Shown here: one piece after another, positions 16,706 to 23,368 of the stretch
How the letters are laid out: every line of letters starts with the position of its first letter
Numbering within the stretch: position 1 is the stretch's first letter
From: Flavobacteriaceae bacterium
GTDB lineage: Bacteria; Bacteroidota; Bacteroidia; Flavobacteriales; Flavobacteriaceae
Direction of reading: 5' to 3'
Assembly: GCA_030148025.1 (NCBI GenBank)
Contig: JASBUG010000039.1
Coordinates: forward strand, 1 to 64,000
Length of the DNA stretch: 64,000 bases
Position numbers and translations under genes: made by a program
Notes under the pieces: model-generated
What the model was told of the DNA's origin: nothing
The model's database searches: none
The model's input: the letters and a program-made list of their open reading frames with translations, nothing else

Positions 16706-16713
16706 TAATTTTG
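16706..16713 (+). promoter_or_regulatory. -7 promoter box, supports the start at 16732
   Basis: TAATTTTG matches TAnnTTTG. It overlaps the upstream alternative starts (16711 TTG, 16714 ATG), so translation from 16732 is the consistent choice. Confidence 0.5.
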
Positions 16714-16731
16714 ATGCCGGAAAGTAAAATT

Positions 16732-17349
16732 ATGAATACAATTATTAAAGAGAGCCTAGGTAAGGCGCAATCATATAAAGAGTATAGAGATCTTGTATCT
16801 CGTTTGGTAGAAGAAAATTCAACAACAGGTAATGAAAAAACTGAAAACCTAATTGAATTTACAAAGCTAAATAACCGACGTATGAAACGTTGGGATAAAA
16901 CTTTAAAGATACCTGCCGATATTCAACATAAAATAGAAACTTTAGATACAAAAGTTACATGGTTGGTAATTACTGAGAGTTGGTGTGGTGATGCAGCTCA
17001 TATTATGCCAGTAATAAATAAAGTTGCCGAAGCTAATAACAATATTACTTTTAAAACCGTGCTTAGAGATGAGAACGAAGCTTTAATGGATGCGTTTTTA
17101 ACCAATGGTAGCAGATCCATACCAAAAGTTGTGATGATCGACAATGAAACTGAAGATGTTGTGGGAACATTTGGACCTAGACCAAAGGTAGCCACACAAT
17201 TGGTTGATGATTTTAAGAAGGAACACGGAAAACTAACATCAGAGTTCAAGCAAGATCTACAAGTTTGGTATAATAAGGATAAAGGGCAGAGTGTTATGGA
17301 AGATTTAACCGAAATGCTTTGCGAGCTAGAACCTAAAGTTTGCCTTTAA
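16732..17349 (+). CDS. Thioredoxin-fold protein with a single-cysteine active site
   Basis: 205-residue cytosolic protein of the thioredoxin family. The usual WCxxC position reads ESWCGDAAHIMPVI, so only one active-site cysteine is present, followed by the cis-proline region RSIPKVVMID. A one-cysteine site cannot do classical disulfide exchange; such proteins may act as glutathione- or bacillithiol-type reductases or as structural adaptors. No signal peptide. The 3' end overlaps the convergent TonB-like gene by 17 nt. I choose the ATG at 16732 (MNTIIKESLGKAQ) because the -7 box overlaps the earlier starts. Confidence 0.75.
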   Translation: MNTIIKESLGKAQSYKEYRDLVSRLVEENSTTGNEKTENLIEFTKLNNRRMKRWDKTLKIPADIQHKIETLDTKVTWLVITESWCGDAAHIMPVINKVAEANNNITFKTVLRDENEALMDAFLTNGSRSIPKVVMIDNETEDVVGTFGPRPKVATQLVDDFKKEHGKLTSEFKQDLQVWYNKDKGQSVMEDLTEMLCELEPKVCL

Positions 17350-18079
17350 AAATAAAAGTAATGGTACCCAATTGAGAAGCTTTTTTAGGGTTTCTTGAAA
17401 ATCGAGATTCTTTAGCGTATTCTAAAGCATGATCTATTAAGCACCCATTGTCAGATGACGAAGAGGTATTAATATAAGCTTCAGTAACATTACCGTCACG
17501 ATCTACTTTTATATTTACCACAATGGTTCCTCCTTTTTCACATAAATAAATAGGAACAGGTAAAAAAGTGTGAGTTCTGTCAACTAACGAATAACTTACC
17601 GAACTGTTTTTGTTGGCATTTTCAATAGCTTCTTTTTGACTATCTAAGCGCTTATTAACAACATTGTTTATGTTATTAAATGAAGACGAATTGTCTTTGT
17701 CATGATCACTTCGCGAAGCTGTCAGCATACCACTTTCTTGGGTAGCAGCTTTAATATCTTCAACAGTCGACCTGTTTTTTATGGCTTCCATTTGTTCTTC
17801 AAAAGCTTGATCATCTGCTTTTTCATTTTCATAAGCCTTTGCTTCATTATAAGCCTGATTGGTTGCTGGTGTAGCCATTAAATTATCAAGGCTCTTTAAA
17901 ATATCTTCTAGCTCTTCTTTTTCCTCTTCTTCAATGGCTTCAGCATCCATTTCGTAATAGGTTTCAGCATCCAGTTTTGATTGTTTTTTTATGTGTAAAG
18001 TAAAACCAAGGAACACTACCAAAGTTGAAACCAAGGTAGTTGCAATAAGTGCTTTATATGTACTAGACGCTAGAGTCAT
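17333..18079 (-). CDS. TonB-like energy transducer homologue
   Basis: 248 residues: a short N-terminal segment, one membrane helix (ALIATTLVSTLVVFLGFTL), a long acidic and charged region (residues 40-150, EEEEKEELEDILKSLD) and a C-terminal domain resembling TonB_C (VNIKVDRDGNVTEAYINTS, ending GTITFIFKGKL). The Pro-Lys-rich stretch of true TonB is replaced by an Asp/Glu/Lys-rich spacer. It probably spans the periplasm, but whether it energises receptors cannot be said; no exbB/exbD is nearby. Downstream of truB on the same strand, with an 86-nt gap. Confidence 0.65.
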   Translation of the reverse strand: MTLASSTYKALIATTLVSTLVVFLGFTLHIKKQSKLDAETYYEMDAEAIEEEEKEELEDILKSLDNLMATPATNQAYNEAKAYENEKADDQAFEEQMEAIKNRSTVEDIKAATQESGMLTASRSDHDKDNSSSFNNINNVVNKRLDSQKEAIENANKNSSVSYSLVDRTHTFLPVPIYLCEKGGTIVVNIKVDRDGNVTEAYINTSSSSDNGCLIDHALEYAKESRFSRNPKKASQLGTITFIFKGKL

Positions 18080-18165
18080 GATGTTAGTAATAACCTAAGT
18101 TATATACGTTTTATATCGAAAAATAGTTTAAAAGAGTTGTTTCTCCAAATAGGAAAATAGTATTC

Positions 18166-18855
18166 TTAGCCTAAACTAGCTATAAAATCTTCAATTGTAA
18201 GGGCATTTTTCACATCAAAATCTCCAATCTTAGTGCGTCTTAATACTGATAGATGACCTCCGCAACTAAGTGCTTTTCCAAAATCATTTGCTAAAGACCG
18301 AATGTAAGTGCCTTTACTGCAAACTACTCTAAATTCTACGTTTAACCCATCAATATTTGTGACTTCAAATTCTGAAATAGAAATAGATCGTGGTTTAATG
18401 TCTACCTCTTTACCAGCACGAGCAAATTCGTATAAGCGTTTGCCATCTTTTTTAATGGCCGAAAAAACTGGAGGATATTGTTCAATATTGCCAACAAACT
18501 GTTTTGTAGTATTCTTTATGAGCTCGTTAGTTAGATGATTGGTAGGAAATGTTTCGTTTATATCTGTTTCAAGATCGTATGAAGGAGTTGTGCTGCCTAG
18601 AACAATAGTGCCAGTATATTCTTTTATTTGAGCTTGAAAGGTGTCAATTTGCTTGGTCATTTTACCAGTACAAAGCACCAATAATCCTGTAGCTAACGGA
18701 TCTAATGTTCCGGCATGTCCTACTTTTATTTTTTTTATGTTGAAGGTCTTACGAATATGCCAACGCAATTTATTGACCACTTGAAATGAAGTCCATTCTA
18801 ATGGCTTGTCTATAAGTAAAACCTGTCCTTCTTTAAAATCTTCTAAAGTTTTCAT
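18166..18855 (-). CDS. truB: tRNA pseudouridine(55) synthase
   Basis: Converts U55 of the T-loop of tRNAs to pseudouridine. The catalytic aspartate lies in GHAGTLDPLATGLLVL near residue 46; KPLEWTSFQVVNKL and GTYIRSLANDFG are also typical. 229 residues: the C-terminal PUA domain of the enterobacterial enzyme is absent, common in Bacteroidota. Lies 3 nt downstream of uppP on the same strand, in the ftsX-DUF3098-uppP-truB cluster. Confidence 0.95.
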   Translation of the reverse strand: MKTLEDFKEGQVLLIDKPLEWTSFQVVNKLRWHIRKTFNIKKIKVGHAGTLDPLATGLLVLCTGKMTKQIDTFQAQIKEYTGTIVLGSTTPSYDLETDINETFPTNHLTNELIKNTTKQFVGNIEQYPPVFSAIKKDGKRLYEFARAGKEVDIKPRSISISEFEVTNIDGLNVEFRVVCSKGTYIRSLANDFGKALSCGGHLSVLRRTKIGDFDVKNALTIEDFIASLG

Positions 18856-18858
18856 TGG

Positions 18859-19653
18859 CTAACTAAATAATGAAAATGCTATAGCAATAACACCTACAAT
18901 TACACAATAGATGGCAAAGTAAGAGAGCTTACTTTTTTTAACCAGAGCGATCATCCAGGTACAAGCAAAAAGTCCAGACACAAAAGCCGCAATAAACCCA
19001 ATAGAAATAGCAGTAAAATTATCACCTTGAAAACTTAGGCTGCCACTCAATACGTCTTTAGCGATTTTTCCAAAAATCAAAGGGACTACCATTAAAAAAG
19101 AAAAGCGTGCTGCTTTGGTTTTATCATTCCCTAATAATACAGATGTAGAAATTGTGGCACCAGATCTGGAAATTCCAGGTAACATAGCTATAGCTTGTGA
19201 AATGCCTATAACAAAGGCATTGCTAAATGATACTTTTTTATTTGTGTTTTTGGCTTTATCTGCTAAAAACAAAAGAACAGCTGTAATAATTAACATGCAA
19301 CCAACAAGTAAAATATTACCACCAAAAAGTTGTTCTAATTGTTCTTCAAAAAATAATCCTATAATTATGGCAGGAATCATTGAGACAGCAATCTTAAAGG
19401 TAAATTGAGTGTCTTCATTCCATTTAAAAGCAAATAACCCTTTAAGTATCTGGATTATATCTTTTCTAAAAACAACGATGGTACTTAAAGCAGTAGCAAA
19501 ATGCAAAACCACTGTAAATAATAAGCTTTCTTCAGGAATACTACTATCTCCAAGAATGGCTTTTCCTAACTCTAAATGCCCACTGGAAGACACAGGTAAA
19601 AACTCGGTGAGCCCTTGTACAATTCCTAGAATAATAGCATCAATAATTTCCAT
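18859..19653 (-). CDS. uppP: Undecaprenyl-diphosphatase
   Basis: Integral membrane phosphatase that recycles undecaprenyl diphosphate to the monophosphate lipid carrier used for peptidoglycan and O-antigen. Both signature regions are present: GLTEFLPVSSSGHLELG near residue 15 and LPGISRSGATISTS near residue 155. 264 residues with about eight membrane helices. It sits between DUF3098 and truB, downstream of ftsX, a conserved envelope-building neighbourhood in flavobacteria. Confidence 0.96.
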   Translation of the reverse strand: MEIIDAIILGIVQGLTEFLPVSSSGHLELGKAILGDSSIPEESLLFTVVLHFATALSTIVVFRKDIIQILKGLFAFKWNEDTQFTFKIAVSMIPAIIIGLFFEEQLEQLFGGNILLVGCMLIITAVLLFLADKAKNTNKKVSFSNAFVIGISQAIAMLPGISRSGATISTSVLLGNDKTKAARFSFLMVVPLIFGKIAKDVLSGSLSFQGDNFTAISIGFIAAFVSGLFACTWMIALVKKSKLSYFAIYCVIVGVIAIAFSLFS

Positions 19654-19710
19654 GAGGCAAATGTATCAAAATAGCCCTAACTATGTTGATTGAGTTAAAT
19701 AAGATTAAAA

Positions 19711-19968
19711 TTATTTTTTGCTTTCTGGGTTAACAAGAATAGCATATATCTGGATTCCAAACCCAATAAGTACTAACATTGGCGCTAAGCGAATACGTCT
19801 GAAACTAAAAATTTCTGGATTAAACACATTAGGGTCATCACTACCTCCACCAGACATTAAAATAAACCCCAGTGCGATAAAAGCAATACCAATAAACATG
19901 AATTTGTAATTCTTTTTTCCGAAAACGAAATTACTTTTTGCGTCTTGTTTACGTTTTTGTTCTCCCAT
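19711..19968 (-). CDS. DUF3098 family small membrane protein
   Basis: 85 residues with two membrane helices (FMFIGIAFIALGFILM and APMLVLIGFGIQIYAILV) joined by a loop containing SGGGSDDPNVF. I recognise it as DUF3098, which in Bacteroidota is regularly found between ftsX and uppP. Function unknown; the position suggests a cell-division or envelope accessory role. Confidence 0.82.
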   Translation of the reverse strand: MGEQKRKQDAKSNFVFGKKNYKFMFIGIAFIALGFILMSGGGSDDPNVFNPEIFSFRRIRLAPMLVLIGFGIQIYAILVNPESKK

Positions 19969-19970
19969 AG

Positions 19971-20318
19971 TTAATCAAATTCTGTGTAAATAGTGTCATT
20001 GTCAACTTCAAGTTGTGCAATATGACCTGAAACCCCAAACATTAGTTTTGGTAAATGCAAAGTAACAGATTTATTTAAAACAGCGGCGTTAAGATCGTCT
20101 AAATTTAATCCTTGTTCTAAACCGCGATTAATATAAAAGAGATCTCCTTCATCATTATAAAAAGCAATATCATAGGAAGTAGCTTCTTCAATTTTAGTGA
20201 TAGTTGTAGTTATAACAGCACAGTCTTCAGGTTTTGTGTCGTTTATAACGCAAGATTTTACAAATAGGAATAGCGTAAGACAAGAAAAGAGAGCAAGAAC
20301 AATAATTACTTTTTTCAT
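19971..20318 (-). CDS. Small exported or membrane-anchored protein of unknown function
   Basis: 115 residues. One N-terminal hydrophobic segment (KVIIVLALFSCLTLFLFVKSC), which may be a membrane anchor or a lipoprotein-like signal; the rest is a small soluble, beta-rich domain (LHLPKLMFGVSGHIAQLEV). I recognise no family. It lies between ftsX and DUF3098, 2 nt from the latter, so it is part of that operon and presumably acts at the envelope. Confidence 0.6.
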   Translation of the reverse strand: MKKVIIVLALFSCLTLFLFVKSCVINDTKPEDCAVITTTITKIEEATSYDIAFYNDEGDLFYINRGLEQGLNLDDLNAAVLNKSVTLHLPKLMFGVSGHIAQLEVDNDTIYTEFD

Positions 20319-20371
20319 AATGTTGTTGGTTTATGAGTGTAACAACGTGAAAAACAAATGTTTATTATGGG

Positions 20372-21250
20372 TTAATAATATAGTTGATCGGTCTTTAAGT
20401 TTAAAAAACGTTGTGTGGCAAAGTAAGTACTCACCCAAGTAATTAGAATACCAATAATAAAAACAGAAGCAAATAACCCAACAAGTAACAATTGGTTTTG
20501 TAACAGTTCTAATTCAGGAAAGGTTTTATCCACATAATAAAGCACAACACCCATTCCAACCAACGCTAAAATAGCACCAACAATTCCTAAACGAACACTT
20601 CGCCATATAAATGGGCGCCGTATAAATTGCTTGGTAGCACCAACCATTTGCATTGTTTTTATAGTAAAACGTTTGGCGTATACGGCAAGCCTAATAGAAC
20701 TATTAATTAATAATACGGCAATTAAGGTAAATAAAGCACTAATGATCAACACCCAAAGGCTAATACGTTTTACGTTACTGTTCATCATTGAAACCAGATC
20801 TTTATCATAACGTATATCATCAACAAATTTTCTTGTTAATGTAGATTGTGAGATGCTGTCTAAGCGTTGCTCGGTAACAAAATCGGCCTTTAAGTTTACT
20901 TCCAATGAGTTTTGAAGCGGGTTGTGGCCTACATCATCTAAGAAATCTTCACCATATTCGCCTTTCATAAAATCGGCCGCATCTTCTTTTGATACATATT
21001 TAGTCTCTTTTACATAACTAGCCATTGCTAAACTAGTTTCTAATTGATTGATCTCAACTTGTTTTGCCGAATCATTCAAATATATGGTCATCACCACACG
21101 TTCTTTAAAATTATCAGAAATCGTTTTAGCATTTAAAACTAGCATTCCTAATAACCCTAAAAGAAATAAAACTAAAGCAATACTTATAACTACTGAAAAA
21201 TAAGAAGATATTAGACGGCGTTTTTGGTGTCTCTCGTAAGCTGAACTCAT
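20372..21250 (-). CDS. ftsX: Cell division permease-like protein FtsX
   Basis: Membrane partner of FtsE that, by ATP-driven movement, activates peptidoglycan hydrolases during division. Layout of 292 residues: cytoplasmic N-terminus, TM1 (SVVISIALVLFLLGLLGML), an extracytoplasmic domain of about 110 residues (with MTIYLNDSAKQVEINQLE), then three more helices. The C-terminal FtsX/MacB region with MVGATKQFIRRPF is typical. No ftsE is adjacent in this window. First gene of the ftsX cluster; the divergent panE promoter region contains a 20-bp palindrome. Confidence 0.93.
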   Translation of the reverse strand: MSSAYERHQKRRLISSYFSVVISIALVLFLLGLLGMLVLNAKTISDNFKERVVMTIYLNDSAKQVEINQLETSLAMASYVKETKYVSKEDAADFMKGEYGEDFLDDVGHNPLQNSLEVNLKADFVTEQRLDSISQSTLTRKFVDDIRYDKDLVSMMNSNVKRISLWVLIISALFTLIAVLLINSSIRLAVYAKRFTIKTMQMVGATKQFIRRPFIWRSVRLGIVGAILALVGMGVVLYYVDKTFPELELLQNQLLLVGLFASVFIIGILITWVSTYFATQRFLNLKTDQLYY

Positions 21251-21291
21251 ATAATTGTTCTTGTTAGCGTAAAAATATAAAAGTAATTTTT

Positions 21292-21311
21292 ATTCTCATG
21301 TAAATGAGAAT
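21292..21311. repeat. 20-bp palindrome between divergent ftsX and panE
   Basis: ATTCTCAT (21292-21299), GTAA, ATGAGAAT (21304-21311): a perfect 8-4-8 dyad. It lies about 36 bp upstream of the inferred ftsX transcript start and 38 bp upstream of the panE -7 box, a suitable place for an operator. No long T tract follows it, so a terminator is less likely. Confidence 0.5.
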
Positions 21312-21348
21312 CTTTTAAAATAGAATTTCGTTTACTATTCATATTACT

Positions 21349-21356
21349 TAAATTTG
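21349..21356 (+). promoter_or_regulatory. -7 promoter box for panE
   Basis: TAAATTTG matches TAnnTTTG, 24 nt before the ATG at 21381. Confidence 0.5.
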
Positions 21357-21380
21357 AACATAACTATATAACTAAAACAT

Positions 21381-22301
21381 ATGAATATTGTTGTAATAGG
21401 TGCTGGAGGAGTTGGAGGCTATTTTGGAGGAAAACTTGCTAAAGCAGGTTATGATGTCACTTTTATGGTAAGGGGAAAAACGCTTGAAGTTATAAAAACT
21501 AATGGATTAATTGTAAAAAGTATTGATGGTGATTTTACAGTGCATCCCAAAGTGACTGATAATTACAATGATATTTCTAATCCAGATCTAATGATTTTGG
21601 CAACTAAATCATGGCAAATTGAAGGAATTTCAGAACAACTTAAACCTGTTATTGGAGAAGAAACAATGGTCTTACCATTGCAAAATGGAGCTGATAATGC
21701 AGATAGACTTCGAAATATTTTACCTCATAAAAATGTCTTAGCGGGATTATGTAAGATCGTTAGTAAGATAGAGTCTCCTGGTGTTATTACGCATTTTGGT
21801 TATGAACCAGAAATTATTTTTGGCGAATACGATGATGTAAAAACTGAACGCATTCAACAAGTAAAAGCCGCTTTTGATAAAGCAGGTTTTAAAAATACAC
21901 TATCAGACAATATTCATCTGGATATCTGGAAAAAGTTCTTATTCATTGCAACAATAAGCGGTATGGGAGCTATAACAAGAGCGCCTTTTGGAGCAATGCG
22001 TGAAGATGAAAATGTTCGACAGTTAATTTATCAAACAGCAAATGAAATTATGGCAATTGCCAATGCAAAAGGTATAGCTTTAACTAATGAACATGTTGAA
22101 ATGGCTATGGCTATTATTGATAGAATGGAGTATGATACAACAGCATCAATGCAGCGTGATTTTATGGCTGGAAGACCTAGTGAACTGCAAAACTTTAACG
22201 GTTATATTGTGGAGCAAGGAAAATTATTGCATGTGTCTACACCAATAAACAGATTCACCTATTATTGCTTGTCACCACAAGAGCAACAAGCCAGAAAGTA
22301 A
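21381..22301 (+). CDS. panE: Ketopantoate reductase family protein
   Basis: NADPH-dependent reductase that makes pantoate from 2-dehydropantoate for CoA synthesis. The N-terminal Rossmann loop is GAGGVGGYFGGKLAKAGYDV, a conserved LPLQNGADN segment follows, and the C-terminal helical domain has WKKFLFIATISGMGA with the catalytic lysine. 306 residues. Because family members also reduce other 2-oxo acids, the pantothenate role is likely but not proven. It ends one base before the end of the convergent EamA gene. Confidence 0.82.
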   Translation: MNIVVIGAGGVGGYFGGKLAKAGYDVTFMVRGKTLEVIKTNGLIVKSIDGDFTVHPKVTDNYNDISNPDLMILATKSWQIEGISEQLKPVIGEETMVLPLQNGADNADRLRNILPHKNVLAGLCKIVSKIESPGVITHFGYEPEIIFGEYDDVKTERIQQVKAAFDKAGFKNTLSDNIHLDIWKKFLFIATISGMGAITRAPFGAMREDENVRQLIYQTANEIMAIANAKGIALTNEHVEMAMAIIDRMEYDTTASMQRDFMAGRPSELQNFNGYIVEQGKLLHVSTPINRFTYYCLSPQEQQARK

Positions 22302-23210
22302 TCAAGATTTTTTTGGTGTTTTACTAATAAGGTATACACCACTAACGACTAATAAGCAGCTTAAAATTTTCACCAAATTTATGTCCTGTGCATACTCAGT
22401 GTGTCCTAATCCGTAAGCATAAATACTAACCATAATAAAACTCACTGCTGGTTGCAAATATACATAGCTTCCATTAACCGATGGCGATACGTAATTCAAT
22501 GCATAAATATTAAACAAGTATGCTAAAAAGGTAGTACCAATAATTACAAAGGCAATTACTAAATAAGTGTTTAATGTGAAAGCTTCAAAGTTGGTTGTGG
22601 TGATATCACCAATTCCGAACGGAAACATAAAAACAAATCCAAATAGGAATACCCAACTTATTACAGTTAGCGAATTATATTTTGCCATCATTGGTTTTAC
22701 AATAACCAAATAAAGTGCATATGAGCAAGCATTAATAAAGATAAACAGGTTCCCTAAAAACGAACTTGTGCCTCCAGAACTATTTCCATAAGCGATTAGT
22801 ACAATAGCACCAATACCTCCAACAGCAATACCTATGATTTTATTGATTGTGACTTTCTCTTTTAGAATAATGGCTCCAAAAATGAGGACTAAAACAGGAA
22901 TTGCTGTAATGATAATAGATGCATCAATTGGAGAAGTTAAATTTAAACCATGAAAAAACAACAACTGATTGGTAGCAACCCCAAACAAACCACAAAGAAC
23001 TAATCTGAAAATATCTTGTTTTGCAACCTTTTCTTTGATGAATGATTTAATGATCCAAAACAAAATTCCAGCGCCAACAATACGTAAGAATACAAAAGCC
23101 GAAGGACCAATTTTGTTAGGCATTACTCCTTTGGCAATTAAGTAGTTTGCGCCATAAATAACATTAGCTCCTAATAAGGCTAAATGCGCTTTAAAAATGT
23201 TGCTTTTCAA
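22302..23210 (-). CDS. EamA/DMT-family exporter
   Basis: 302 residues with ten predicted membrane helices arranged as two EamA repeats (ANVIYGANYLIAKG at the start of the first; GNLFIFINACSYALYLVI opening the second). Drug/metabolite transporters of this type export amino acids, nucleosides or other small metabolites; the substrate is not predictable. A -7 box (23256-23263, minus strand) precedes it. Convergent with panE with zero spacing, divergent from leuS. Confidence 0.88.
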   Translation of the reverse strand: MKSNIFKAHLALLGANVIYGANYLIAKGVMPNKIGPSAFVFLRIVGAGILFWIIKSFIKEKVAKQDIFRLVLCGLFGVATNQLLFFHGLNLTSPIDASIIITAIPVLVLIFGAIILKEKVTINKIIGIAVGGIGAIVLIAYGNSSGGTSSFLGNLFIFINACSYALYLVIVKPMMAKYNSLTVISWVFLFGFVFMFPFGIGDITTTNFEAFTLNTYLVIAFVIIGTTFLAYLFNIYALNYVSPSVNGSYVYLQPAVSFIMVSIYAYGLGHTEYAQDINLVKILSCLLVVSGVYLISKTPKKS

Positions 23211-23255
23211 TGGTAGTTAGTTTTTGAATTCGACGTTTGTAAATTCAATTGCTTT

Positions 23256-23263
23256 CAAAAGTA
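23256..23263 (-). promoter_or_regulatory. -7 promoter box for the EamA gene
   Basis: Minus strand reads TACTTTTG, matching TAnnTTTG, 46 nt upstream of the start codon. Confidence 0.45.
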
Positions 23264-23338
23264 AACCTATTATTCCATAAATAGTACAAACAACCGTATT
23301 TATTAGAACCAAAGGTTTTACAGTTTATATAGAAACCG

Positions 23339-23346
23339 TAAATTTG
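23339..23346 (+). promoter_or_regulatory. -7 promoter box for leuS
   Basis: TAAATTTG matches TAnnTTTG, 22 nt upstream of the leuS ATG. Confidence 0.5.
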
Positions 23347-23368
23347 CAACTTCTTAAAAACGACGATA

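Noticed and set aside
19115-19693. Two plus-strand open frames (97 and 94 residues)
   Set aside because: Both are antisense to uppP, which carries both family signatures.
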